A DNA stretch of 64,000 bases from Heliopora coerulea (GCA_030142905.1 JASJOG010000067.1:1312501-1376500), one strand, 5' to 3'. Shown: positions 1 to 11,243, counted from the stretch's first letter. The notes: generated by a model not told the origin, from the letters alone. Numbers and translations are program-made.

Positions 1-48
1 ACTAAAAAATACATGATTCTAAATGAGGTCTAATATTTTAAATTTTAG

Positions 49-2889
49 AATGTCCTACTGGTTACTTTGGGTATAGGTGCAAGAGAAAATGCCACTGTAA
101 TTCTACCTACATCCAAGGAGTATGTTCACATGTTAACCGCTCTTGTTACCAAAAGCAGCCTGAGACGAAATCGACCAATGTTAAAAGTAAGTTGGCATCA
201 ATAAGGGATACGTGTCTTTTATGGCAGAGTTTGAACTGCATTAAAATCAAAACCACTGGTTTAAGAAGGTTTGAGTGAATGAGAGAAAAAACAATACTGC
301 GAGAACTAAGCGTGCTAAGGCACGTGTCTCCTAACTATTTACAAAAATATCCTTTTTATTGGGGACTGTACACAAACTGATATTAAGAATATGTAGGAAA
401 CAAACAAACAATGATATGAATGTAAAGTACTATATTAGCCGAGTCACGGAACTGCCAAAACGTAATTGGAGATTCTGAGGCTTTGAGCCTTCCTCGACCC
501 ATATAGCTTTCGACTTGTAGTAAACACGAATTACTTCATGGTAAATGCTTCTACGATTTTTATTCACTAGTTGAGATGTATCATAAAACGAACAAGCGAG
601 TAACGAGTGAGTAAGCTTTATGGTACGTCTCAACTTGTGAATAAAAATTGTGCAAAGCATTTATCATGATGTAATTGATAAATACTAAAGTTTTCAAATC
701 AGTTACTTCGAGAACAACGAAGACATTCAAATTAACAACGACACCAATGATAAGTACCTTTCTGCCCTCACGAACACATTTCGTCAAAATTGTGCATTGT
801 TTGTAATTTAAACTCGTCTCTAACAGACGTTTATGTCAAAATTACCAATAATAAAGTTGTTGTCCAGCAAAATTTTCTCATAGTGTTCTTTGATAGATTA
901 TACAGCTACCAAAACATTGAAATCCTCGGCTTGAAGCCAGTTTGCCTAAGGCGATGCTTTGGCGGGAAAAACGTTGGCCAATGAGAACATAGATATGTAC
1001 GACCAATCAGAACGCTGATACAGTACTTTTTCAAGAGTGGAAAAATGACAACCTTTTGATTTCAAGCGTACGACTTTTACTTGTGCCATTTAAAATGCGG
1101 AAATCTTACCGCTTACATAATCCAGTAATGTTTATTCAATGTGTGTTCTTTACCTATATGAAAGAGGTGCAGGGAACTTGCCCACAAACTTAAACTTGTA
1201 TCCTACGCCTCAGTAAGTCATTGACTAAGCGAGTGACGGAAGATCGGAAGGAATGAGTGAGTGAGTGAGTGAGTGAGTGAGTGAGTGAGTGAGTGAGTGA
1301 AAGAATGAATCAATGAATGGATGGGTGGGTGGATGGGTGGATGGATGAATGATGAAAGGATGGAATAATGAAAAGATGAATTAAGGGTAAAATGAAGAAA
1401 AAATGTAAACACACTCGATAACTAATCATCAACATAATTTCTTTGTCATTTTATCCAGACTGGATGTGGATTTTGATTGGATTGATATGCAGTGGCGTAG
1501 CTGTAATTCTTCTAATAATTTCGTGCAGGAAAAGGTTAGCGAGATTTATAAAGGATACTTTTTGAATGGTAATACGCGCTTTATTTTTTTGAAGGAAAAA
1601 AAATGAGCAAAATAGTGTGACTTTTTTCATGGTTGTATTACTATAAGTACGCACGGTTTTTGTTCAATTAGAAATTGATTTAAACAAATATTTTTTTAAA
1701 GAGTATAAAACTCAGGTGACCTCGTGGTGGAAGCACAATTTGGGGTCCATGATAAACGAAAAACCATCCATTCTTTCAGCTAAGAAGACCACCCACAAAG
1801 GAAATCAAATTAAAAACCTGTCAACTGTTTTCTCCAACTTTTCCCTCCCTTATTCGATTGGCTGTTCATGAGCTACAGGTTTTTTTAACTCACTGGAATA
1901 TTTTCTACGCCAAGGAATTTCCATTGAGTTACCTTATTCCGGCATTTAACTACCTTTTCTCTGCGTTGCATTGTCTCGGAATTGCACTAGCTTTAGCCAG
2001 TCATTGGATTCAAAGATAAATGAAGGATGCTGTTTATCGAACAGCCTCTGACAATGGAGGATTGCTGTTGTTAAGTTAGGCCGAAAACTAAAAAGCTGTT
2101 TTCAAAATTCTTGATTTCATTTTATCATTCCTTCGCTTAGGTGGGTCAACAAGCAAAGGTTTCGTTCAGCATCATCTTCTGATAGCAATTCTAAATTTAA
2201 AAAGTCTGGTAATATCGGAAATTGTAAAGACGATGATAGCCCTTACGAAATTCCCTTGACTGTTTATGGAGCTAAAAGCATGGATAGTTGTGAAGAGTAT
2301 GTTATTCCGAAATACAAAATGCAAACGGTGGATGAACAATACCAAGACAATGGTAATATTTCTTACATGTATATATGTATATACATATGTGCTGTGCGTA
2401 TGAGTACTTACGTATGTATGTATGTATGTATGTATGTATGTATGTGGGTATATGTATGTATGTATGTATGTATGTATATATGTTGGTAGGTAGGTAGGTA
2501 TATATATATATATATGTATATGTTTGTGTAAATGTTTGTGTATATGTATGTTATTTTAATGTTATTTGTGTTATTTGAAACGCTGTTTTCTTCTAATGTT
2601 GTGTGTTATGTGGTCCAATGCTGTTTCGGTAAGGAATTTGAAATGATTTAATTAGGTAGATATTAGTTCGACGCGTTGGAACTTTATTTTAATTAAATAT
2701 AACTCTTCTATTGCAGAAAAAGCTGGGAAGGAAGATAATGTAGCCACATCGAAGTCTGATCACCCATCAACCAGTAGCCTGAAGAGCTCGCAAAAGCCAT
2801 ATGAGGAAGATCCATCAAATACTTACCAGCAGCTGATCCGAGAGCCGTACGAATATGTTTCACATTATCAGCCACTAAAGAAGTACTAA
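49..2889 (+). CDS. Draper/MEGF-like EGF receptor, 3' part (EGF end, TM, tyrosine-rich tail)
   Basis: The gene continues to the left of the window. Five exons are visible, all in one frame: 49-186, 1459-1534, 2141-2352, 2717-2889, with junction phases 1, 2 and 1 and the stop at 2887-2889. The first exon encodes a cysteine-rich EGF/laminin-EGF-type piece ([16 protein letters not shown]), the spacing used by Draper, CED-1, MEGF10 and SCARF receptors. The next encodes a single membrane span ([20 protein letters not shown]) followed by basic residues. The cytoplasmic tail of about 125 residues is rich in tyrosines: SPYEIP, EEYVIP, NTYQQL, EPYEYV, HYQPL. YQQL and YQPL are ten residues apart, resembling an ITAM. 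The family binds debris, dying cells or microbes and signals through SH2 proteins; that role here is inferred. Only one EGF unit is seen, so another EGF receptor family is possible. Only four coding exons lie in the window, the first being internal. Confidence 0.72.
537..1110 (+). repeat. Dispersed repeat with terminal hairpin, copy 1
   Basis: An inverted repeat of about 51 bp arms occupies 537-668 (CATGGTAAATGCTTCTACGA against its mirror ending TTATCATG). The sequence after it, including the GGCGGGAAAAACGTTGGCCA stretch near 960, matches 37801-38388 in reverse orientation over nearly its whole length. It therefore belongs to one repeat family of about 580 bp. It lies in an intron of the EGF receptor gene. 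No coding capacity is seen. Confidence 0.65.
1255..1350. repeat. (GAGT)n / (GGAT)n microsatellite
   Basis: About twelve GAGT units are followed by degenerate GGAT/GGGT units inside an intron. Open frames across it are repeat artefacts. Confidence 0.9.
2370..2545. repeat. (GTAT)n / (AT)n microsatellite
   Basis: Runs of GTAT, GTAG and AT units sit immediately after the exon ending at 2352, in the last intron of the EGF receptor gene. Confidence 0.9.
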
Positions 2890-3314
2890 ATAGCGTGTTT
2901 ATGGGCTTAGGTTTCATTCCGTTGGCGAAAATCACACTGGCGGATTGCTCGCTCTGCTGCCTTCTTAGATCGTTACGTTCCAGCAAAATAATGTCAGAGC
3001 TGGTTTGAAGACAGACGACAGAGAATTTTACAGGGTTTTTAGCGATTAGGAACGGCCAGTTGTTCTATAAGGCAAATACTTGTTCTCCTCAAAATTATAG
3101 TCAATTAACTAAAGATGAATACAAATGAGGTCCCTGTTTTCATGGTGGCGACAACCGACCTGCATTTGTTACCGGATTGTTGGTAGAATAGGTTTCTATA
3201 ATTCAAATTTTTACACCTTTTTCAGTGTCTCTCTTCGAAAGTTTGTATCTCTAGAACTGTGTCTCATACCAAGTCAGGTTTTGTCAATTGTTTTCAAAAC
3301 CAATCGAAATTACA

Positions 3315-3320
3315 AATAAA
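3315..3320 (+). promoter_or_regulatory. Candidate polyadenylation signal AATAAA of the EGF receptor gene
   Basis: A canonical AATAAA lies 426 bp after the stop codon. No other strong signal was noticed nearer. Transcript ends would be needed to confirm use. Confidence 0.35.
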
Positions 3321-5144
3321 AAACTAACGAATTTTCGCTAAAATTCGTGGATTTTATGACCTCTGCTGTCGCCATCATTTTGTAGCCACTTTCCTTGAAT
3401 GACAGGGGATGAGATCCAGCATTCCAGTGACTGGGACATTCTTGAACGGATCATAAACAAGAGGCTTGTCCAAAGAGGCTTACGAAATAGGGTTATGATT
3501 GCAATGGAGAGCAATAGCACCAACCAACTGAGAAAAGGGACATTTATCATGAATTGGGAGACATTTTTATACCACTATTTCCTTTTTTTAAATTAGCGTG
3601 CGTCACGTACGCCCGTCTGCTGTTCCGCCATTTCGGGAAAAGCGCAGAAACGGGAAAATACGTTATTCCACAGATTTTGGTAAGATGAACATCATGTTCG
3701 TTTTTCTTTGACGACAGCTCTGGTACATTTTACATGTGAAGGTTATAAATCTATTTTTAGTTATCTTAATTTATCAAAAATGTACAACTTTCTTGACTGA
3801 CAACAAACTCTTCCATTTCACTTTCGCTCTCTTAAGACGATTTTAGTCGTCAAGAGAGTTCTTCAGTCCGGTTAAGATAAACTTTCTATTCAGCATCACG
3901 CCAGCATGTGAACAGTTCTTTCCGCGGATCTTTCTGGGTTATAAAGGCATTGAAATTTGAAAACATAAAAGCTGTGTTGAAAGTGAACTGTACTCAAGAA
4001 TAGTTGTTGCGTACATAAAGATGCTTCGACTATCTTAATTACTTTTAGAAAGCATTCTTGTGCAAGTATTCCGGAATAAGGATAGACGGAGTGAACTGTT
4101 ATCGTGGTATCTTGGCAGCTATTTTGACCATTTCCTTCAGAAATACAGAAGAGTACTGGTAGTCTTTTCTGAGTATACGCAGCCAGAATATGGAGAAGTA
4201 GTTGACATTTTTTTGTGATTTAGCATGGTCCCTGCTTGGCAACAAAAATGGCGGAATCGACATTAAGCATGGTGGAGTTCTAGCTGTCTTTACACCTTCA
4301 TTCCATCAGAATTATCTAATCTTTAGAGGGAAATACGAAATTTTAACAAAAGAAGGATAACATCCTGGTATAGAGAAATGGTATGATTGGACTGTATCTT
4401 TATAACAGCAGTCGGTACTCATTTAAAGAGGTAAACATTTAGACCATGAGTATCTATGTAGCAACACGTTATATAAGGTGGGGAATAACCGCTATCACTT
4501 TCATCCCGGTTTCGAAACATCTGTTCCAATTTGGTACTCTGTATTCCGTGTAATATTTCATTTGAAATCTGGAATATGAAAGGCCAGAGTGGAATCAAAA
4601 GAACGCACAAATTTTTTAATCATCCTATTCCTTGCTTTTTAGTAATAGCTGGCAGCCAAATGGCACCAATGAACAGTTTACAAGGTCATGGCGAATGTTA
4701 AGACTTAGGATTACGCCAAGGCTGAAGTCTTGGGCAAGCTATAATGCAAGTTCATATCAGTCAGCTTGACTTAACGTGCACTGCGTCTAGCCAAGCAACA
4801 GAGTAAATTTACCCAAGTTAGAGGTCGCTCCATGCAGTTCCAGTTTTTACATACTGTAAATTGAATGGACTTCATTTACGGATATCTCTGCTTTTAAATT
4901 AAACATGAGTTCCACAAGGAGTATTACAATTGAAAAAGTATTGTAAACGTAAGATATCTGGCAACCTGTACGAGTATCCGTAGTTACCATGGTAACAGAA
5001 ACATTGTAACATTGGCTTGTTTTTCCAGCCATCTCAGTTAATACATATATTTGGTTTGCTTCAGTGAATTATTCTGAACCAGGTAGCGGGATAGACATCT
5101 CACAGAAGAACAACATATCAAAATCATTTGAGAATTATCTAGTC

Positions 5145-5335
5145 ATTTGTATATTCCATATTTAGTTGTAAATCCCTGATATATTCCATATTTTAGTTGC
5201 AAATCCCCTGTTATATTCCATATTTAGTTGCCAATCCTCAGTTATATTCCATATTTAGTTGCCAATCCTCAGTTATATTCCATATATAGTTGCCAATCCT
5301 CTGTTCCATATTTTAGTTGCTGATCCTCTGTTAAA
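5145..5335. repeat. Minisatellite, about 35-bp unit, roughly 5.5 copies
   Basis: Successive copies of a unit containing ATATTCCATATTTAGTTGC and AATCCTC(A/T)GTT run head to tail. They differ by small substitutions and one shortened unit near 5300. Confidence 0.85.
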
Positions 5336-5616
5336 AATGATTCTAAGAAGCCATCTTAATTTCAGTTGCTAAATTGAAGTCATAGATAATGGTATATTTT
5401 CACTACTGCCATCTTCCATATGCTGCTGGGAGTACAATTTCAATGATAACTAATATAAGACAGCTTGCATTGGTGGGCAAACAAAAATGCAAGTTGATGC
5501 AGACTGTGACACAACTTGGACACTTTTAGGGGGTACACTGACGGAGCTTGAAGGAATCTTACAGATTTGAACATTTACACCTAGAACACTTAAAATAATA
5601 TGTCATTTTGTATGGT

Positions 5617-5776
5617 AAAATGTTATAAGGTTGATAACTGCTGTGACTGATCTCAGAGAATTCCAGCATTTTGAGTAAAGGCCCTTCGTGAGAGAAAGAA
5701 ACGCGTTTCGACGACGGACCTTTGATTGAAATGTTGGAATTCTCTAAGGTCAGTCACAGCAGTTATCAACATTTTA
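5617..5776. mobile_element. Inverted-repeat (foldback) element
   Basis: Arms of about 60 bp at 5617-5685 and 5715-5776 are near-perfect reverse complements (GTTGATAACTGCTGTGACTG in each). The short loop carries GAAACGCGTTTCGACGA. A partial relative occurs at 29440-29712. No coding capacity; the superfamily cannot be fixed. Confidence 0.7.
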
Positions 5777-5824
5777 ACTTTTTACCCTATTTATCACTGT
5801 CTACGCAGTGTTCTATTCTTATGT

Positions 5825-5935
5825 TGATTCATGAACGATCGTCAAGCTCTATCCTCAGAAGATAGAGCTTGACGATTGTTCATCTTTCATCTCACGTTAT
5901 CTCCAAGCTCTCACATTTCTAAAATATAGATTTCA
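5825..5935. mobile_element. Short hairpin retroelement flanked by a 14-bp direct repeat
   Basis: The perfect direct repeat TTCTATTCTTATGT occurs at 5811-5824 and 5936-5949. Between them is a hairpin (arms 5832-5853 and 5861-5882) followed by a tail containing CAAGCTCTCACA. The same tail, in reverse orientation, is present in 62585-62734. The structure fits a short retrotransposed element whose 5' end was inverted. Confidence 0.65.
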
Positions 5936-6308
5936 TTCTATTCTTATGTCATCTTGTATGCCTGTTATTGTTGAAATTTAAAATTATATTACTCCACCAG
6001 AGAGGTGGGCCTTTGGTTTCTTAGCAGGCGGGCTACCCACCAGCTACACTACTTCATGAAAACCAATAGAAAACTTGCATTCCCTTTTCAAAATGCTCAA
6101 ACGTGTTGGGACTGAAAGTTAGACGATGTAAGGTGGTGACCAAACGAGATATAAGTTAAACCTCACACTGATGTGCATTCTTGTTTGCCCAAGGACATGT
6201 GGAGTATTTAATCATACGAGCAGACCAGTAGCAATAATGATGACAGCGGGCATGAAAAAGAATGGTTAGGTTAGATTGACCAGCGGTCTTCGTTGGCCCG
6301 TTGAGTAT

Positions 6309-6727
6309 TTAAGCAAATATGCTGACCAAGACAGCAATAGTAATGACAGCAAGCACGAAGAAGAAGCCAACGATTAAAGTTAGTATCCCAAGTTGACGTG
6401 CTTCCTCAGAAGCTTCATTTGCTTTGACAAGCTCACCCTGGGAAATCAGTTTGTTGACCTATGAAAGGAAAGACAAAATACTCTAACAATAAATTTCACA
6501 CGACTTTCCACACTTGGCCAGATTTGGTTAACACTTATCATTTGTTCCTTCATTCGTTCCTTCACCCCGTTAGCTCATATATTGATTCCTTTGTTCATGG
6601 GGATCATTTGTTCGTTTGGTCATTCAGAATTCGTTCCTTCCTTCGTTCTTTCGTTCGTTCTTTCGTTCAGTCGTTTGTTCCTTCATTCATTCGTTCGTTC
6701 GTTCGTTCTTTCGTTCGTTCGTTCTTC

Positions 6728-6758
<31 letters not shown>

Positions 6759-9700
6759 TCGTTCTTTCTCTCTTTTTTCTTTTTCTAAAGGGTTTGAGGA
6801 TGCTTCGTCAATTACGAGATCTCCTTCCATTAGCTAATTTGATCGAAGTATACAATGTACTCATATCCCCCCATTTTGATTGCTGTTGTCTTATATGGGG
6901 AAATTGTGGCACTGTCTTAAAGAGCAAGCTTCAAAAACTCCAAAATAGAGCTGCTCGTATTATAACTCGATCAAGCTATGATATTAGGTCAACCACCATT
7001 CTTAACTCATTAAACTGGTGTAACCTAGAATCCAGGAGAAACCAAACAAAAGCCAATATGATGTATAAAATTATAAATGGTAATGCTCCTAATCACTTAA
7101 AAGAATTGTTTTTGTTCGTCAATGAGACTTATGGTTACAATTTGAGAAATTCGGATGTAAATCTTAAAATTCCATTACCTCGAACCGAATACTCAAAACG
7201 CAGTTTAGCATACAGTGGTTCAGTATTATGGAATAATTTACCTTCATCGATAAAATCTGCATCCTCTTTAAACATTTTCAAAAACTCTATAAAATCTTAT
7301 GATTTTGATATGTAGATTGTTCGTAAATAGTTTGTAAATAGTTGGTAAGCAGTTATGTATGTAACTAGATATATTAATTTAAGTTTTTGACCTTTTCAAT
7401 TTTTTTTTTATTTTTTTATTTATTTATTTATTTATTTTTTCTAAAACGCCTTCCTTGGAAACCAATTCTGTAATATTGAAGGAACTACTGTTTTCAAATA
7501 AAGTTCTCTCTCTCTCTTCCTTTCTTTCCACTTCCTTTCTTTCTACTTCCTTTCTTTCTTCCTTCCTTCCTTCCTTCCTTCCTTTCTTTCTTTCTTTCTT
7601 TCTCTCTTTCTTTCTTTCTTCCTTCCTTCCTTTTTTCTTTCTTTTTTTCTCTCTTTCTTTCTTCCTTTCTTTTTTTCCTTCTCTCTTTCTTTTTTTCTTT
7701 CCTTCTTTCTCTCTTTCTTCCTTTTTCTTTTCTTTCTTTCTTTTTTCTTTCTTTCTTTTTTCTTTCTTTCTTTTTTCTTTCTTTCTTTTTTCTTTCTTTC
7801 TTTTTTCTTTCTTTTTTCTTTCTCTTTTTCTTTCTCTTTCTCTCTTCCTCTCCTTCTTTCTTTCTTTCTTCCTATCGTTACTCGTTTGTTCGGTTGTTCA
7901 TTCGTTCTTTCATTCGTTCTTTTGTTCTTTCGTTCATTCATTGATTCATTATTCAATTTTTCATTCATTCACTAATTCACTTGTTTATACTTAGTTTGCC
8001 GTCAGACGTTTGAACTGGCTAACATTAACTTGTTACTATTAAATCGAAAATTCACTCAGGCTACCACTCCAGAGGAATTTCACACTCGTTAATCTACCGG
8101 CTAAATATGCTTACAAAGTTAAAAACTCACCGAATAAGACTTGTAAACAGCAAACAAGCCTATCATTGGGCAGCAGAAGAGACACGAAAACAACGTTAGA
8201 GGGTAGAAAGTCGGTGGATTAACGTTAGACGTGCTCTCAGACGGCTTGGCACTCAGGATAAAATGCGAGGAGGATTTTAGTGAGTCTGGGTACGAGTGAT
8301 TCGTTTCGTTATCGAAAACATCATTTGGAGTTGATGAGGGCGGCTAGAGTGAAAAACAAAGTATTTTAAAGTTAGTATATGGTATCTCTACACTCAGAAT
8401 TTACTATAAAGATTATGAAGAGAAATTTTGAATACACATTACGTTATACGTTGTTATAAAATAGAGTTGCTTCTTACTCGAGCTGTGGTTGGTCCGAAGC
8501 CGTGTTCATATAAGCGTATTTAAACATTAAATTTTCCCGCTCTTTTTAAAGACATGCTTATTATTTTATAAAAGAAGGGAAAAAAAGTTTTCAATGTTTT
8601 CAATGTTTATATATTTATATATATTATACAGTTGCGATTCTATTTCAGAATCATCCTTAGAGGGATACATGAACAGAAATCTTTCCGTGAAAATCTGACA
8701 CTGCCGAAGTCAGCTGAAAAATGTTGACTCGAGCGGCATTTGAACTCGCACCTTCGGGATACCGGTCCGCCGCTCTACCTGTTGAACTATCGAGTCCACA
8801 GGGATTGGAGGTGAGTTTTTATCCAATTTAAGTGCACGAGATATTCTCGCGACAACTTAACGCTATCCATGAGAGGATGTGCAGTGTTTCAATTCTATTT
8901 CAGAATCATTCTCAGAGATACATGAACAGAAATCTTTTCATGATAATCTTATCAGTTCAAATCCCGCTTGAGTTAACATTTTTCAGTTGACTTCATCAGT
9001 GTCCGATTATCGTGAAAAGATTTCTAACAGTTGGGACGTTGTGAGACTTTCGAAAAGCTAAGAAACATTTGCCTAGCGGCTCGTGTTTTTTGTCATGCGT
9101 TTCTCAGGTCTCACAACATTCCACATGTTTGAATCGCTGCGTCCAAACGCGGAAAACAGGAATTTTTCCCACTTAGCAAATTTCTGCCTGCTCCGCTGAT
9201 ACTCAGCCTGCAGATGCACACATATCCATGGAAGACTTACCAATGTCACTACAGCATCCGTACCAGCTTGAAAATAAGCCTTGGGTTCGATTCTTACTTC
9301 CGAACTGAACCGAGCTCTGCGTATTCTTTCCTTCTTCCCAGAGTCTTCCTTGGTATTAAAGTTGTTATTGCCATCTTCGGGATTTTGTTCTTCAACTTTA
9401 TTTTCCTTCGGCTTAGTTCTTTCCATTTGCTGCTCTTTATCTCCTTCGTTTTCTTTTTCCTCGCTAGCTACTTCCTTCATCTCTCCGTTCTCTACATGTA
9501 AACATTTCTCATCCTCTTCCTTCGCTTTGTCTTTGTCTTTCGGTTGCTGTTCGTCCTCCAAGTGTAACTTCTCGTCGTTCTCCGTATACCCTTCGTTGTC
9601 GTTACCCTTTTCATTGCTTGGCTGGATTGTTTCGGTTTCAGGTTCTTTATTTTCATCACCCGCCACGTTGAACTGAACATCTGTAGCTAGTGGGATGTCG

Positions 9701-11243
9701 TCGTTGTACTCTTCATTATCGGCATCATAATTCGTATCTTTTTCAGCATTTTCGGCTTCGTTTAACTCGTGCTTGTCAGTTTTATGTTTATTCTCTTCTT
9801 CTTGAGCTATCATGTCTTCCTTTATCAAGGTTGGACAGTCGATACCATTACAGTCTGTAACTGGAGGAGCATCTGAATGGAATGAAGATTAAAATGTAAG
9901 ATGTCCTTATGTTTGTTTCTTTTTTATTATTATTAAAGCATTTATTTTAACACGATAAAGTTCCAGCATAGCTGATGTGGTCTTGCATAAATGATAAGTA
10001 TATAAAATAAGAATAGTGGTACATTACAAAATTCAAATATTACACTACACTCTTAAAAATCTAAATTGACAAATGCCTTAAAAATCAGATTAATTTAAAG
10101 GACATCTTTTTAACTAAACATTTAAAAGTATGTAAATTATTTATGGCTTTTACATCATTATCCAAAGAGTTCCATAAAGAAACTGCCTTAAATGTAAATG
10201 ATTTTTTCATATTATCCGTTCTAGCTTTGGGTAATACAATACAAATGTTAGTTTCCTTAAATTATACTTAAAATCACTTTTTACAAATAACGAAGATAAA
10301 TACATCGGTGTTTGTTCATAAAAAGTCTTACGAGCTAGTATAATAAGCTTGGTTTCTCCCTTCCCCTCAAAAAAATACTCCAATAAACAGCAACGCTCAA
10401 ACATGGATGTCCAGAACAGTTATACCGACGGAGGCAATTAGAACTTTTACACTGAAGCAAGCATATGGTTAAGCTTGGGGGACACGGAGTACAAGACAGG
10501 CAGATTAACGGACGGACAGACGAATTGACCGATAGACCTACAGACCAACCAAACGAGCGACATATCGACCAACCTCAACGATAAACTGACCGACCGACAG
10601 ATAGGCCGACCGACAGATAGACCGACCGACAGATAGACCGACCGACAGGCAGACCGATCTACCTATAACCGACCTACCTATAACCGACCAACCGACAGAC
10701 TGACCGACAGATAAACTGACCGACCGACAAACCGACCTACCGATAATCGACCGACCGACTGACTGATAGACCAAACAAACATCGACTGACAAACAGACCG
10801 ACATGTCGACAAAGCGACCGATTAACCGAACAGGTACTTCTTAATCAAGCTTTTATTATAATATTTACACGTATGCAGGGAGTGAAAGTAAGAATAAGAC
10901 CGAAAGACAGACAAGCCGAGGGAAACATAGTCAGTGAGAAGGAAAAGATAATTATGTATTTGATGTATTGTTGGTTTGTTATAGTAGTTGTACAGGAGGT
11001 TAATTATGGAAGTAGAAAGAGAGAACTGAATTCAAAATGAAAAAGATCTAACAAACAGAGTTTTTCGAGAAAATCATCATTGAGCATCCAGTCTGACTGT
11101 CCTTAACATTCGTTTATTGACTACAAAATTACTTAAACATTTTACATAGTTTAGCGACATTTAGAAGCACAGCATAAATTCTCGGAAAAAGCGATGCAAC
11201 TTAACACTTTACCTTGGGTAAGAAGGTCGCTTTTTCCTTCCAT
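6309..11243 (-). CDS. CD225/dispanin (IFITM-family) protein with long acidic N-terminus
   Basis: Minus-strand exons 11213-11243, 9241-9872, 8131-8343 and 6309-6458 join in one frame (phases 1, 0, 0) to 341 residues. The ATG at 11243 is the only in-frame ATG in its exon. That exon could extend to an acceptor near 11420, adding a hydrophobic N-terminus, so the true start is unsettled. Residues up to about 220 are Glu/Lys/Asn-rich and look disordered. The last two exons hold the CD225 fold: FYPLTLFSCLFCCPMIGLFA with the paired cysteines, the KSYSV...L...GE..KA...S.EA loop, and a second membrane span LGILTLIVGFFFVLAVITIA, ending seven residues before the stop. Dispanins are small two-span membrane proteins; vertebrate IFITMs among them restrict viral entry. 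That role here is not shown. The acidic extension is unlike the usual short proline-rich N-terminus. A LINE fragment and a long TTTC tract fill the last intron. Confidence 0.8.
6600..6785. repeat. (TTCG/TTCC/TTTC)n low-complexity tract
   Basis: Degenerate tetranucleotide repeat abutting the LINE fragment on its 5' side. It inflates open frames on the plus strand. Confidence 0.9.
6788..7515 (+). mobile_element. 5'-truncated LINE (non-LTR retrotransposon), reverse transcriptase C-terminal part
   Basis: The open frame ending at 7313-7315 encodes about 175 residues typical of the region after the reverse transcriptase palm in CR1/L2/jockey-type LINEs: YNVLISPHFDCCCLIWGN, KLQKLQNRAARIITR, RSLAYSGSVLWNNLP. 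Upstream of 6788 the same frame is only TTCC repeat. The 3' tail is AT-rich and ends in a CT repeat near 7515. The copy lies antisense within the dispanin intron. Confidence 0.85.
7505..7970. repeat. Long (TTTC)n / (TTCC)n tract
   Basis: About 460 bp of pyrimidine tetranucleotide repeat directly follow the LINE 3' end, inside the dispanin intron. The Lys/Arg/Glu-rich and Ser/Phe-rich open frames here are repeat translations, not genes. Confidence 0.95.
8631..9045 (-). mobile_element. tRNA-derived SINE copies in a head-to-head cluster
   Basis: On the minus strand, 8715-8805 reads as a tRNA-like head: an A-box-like TAGTTCAACAGGTAGAGC and a B-box-like GCGAGTTCAAATGCC. The tail GATTCTGAAATAGAATC occurs at 8631-8659 and again at 8886-8915. 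The stretch from 8920 to 9040 repeats part of the body in inverted order. Related copies are at 13035-13325, 36490-36640 and 45060-45124. Confidence 0.7.
9925..10440 (-). mobile_element. LINE 3' fragment
   Basis: On the minus strand 10404-10085 encodes, with one frameshift, the end of a LINE reverse transcriptase protein (KSFTFKAVSLWNSLDNDVKA and HTFKCLVKKMSFKLI before a stop at 10085). It is followed by an AT-rich tail ending in AATAATAAT repeats. It lies in the first intron of the dispanin gene. Confidence 0.75.
10500..10830. repeat. (GACC/GACAGATA)n tetranucleotide-type repeat
   Basis: Degenerate runs of GACCGACCGACAGATAGACC over about 330 bp in a dispanin intron. The Ser/Val/Gly-rich open frame across it is an artefact. 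Confidence 0.9.

Larger units (their letters stand above)
2890..6308. other. Intergenic region between EGF receptor and dispanin genes
   Basis: No exon chain was recognised on either strand. It holds the probable 3' UTR of the EGF receptor, a 35-bp tandem array (5145-5335), an inverted-repeat element (5617-5776) and a hairpin element with a target-site duplication (5825-5935). The open frames at 3125-3596 and 4419-5032 lack homology that I recognise. Confidence 0.6.

Noticed and set aside
7455..7994. Long open frames on both strands (179 and 141 residues)
   Set aside because: They are translations of TTTC/TTCC repeats with no splice or protein features.
9214..9676. Plus-strand Ser/Phe/Leu-rich frames opposite the acidic exon
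   Set aside because: They are antisense shadows of the Glu/Lys-rich dispanin exon, which alone has matching splice sites and phase.
10538..10804. 88-residue Ser/Val/Gly-rich frame
   Set aside because: It is the translation of a GACC/GACAGATA repeat.
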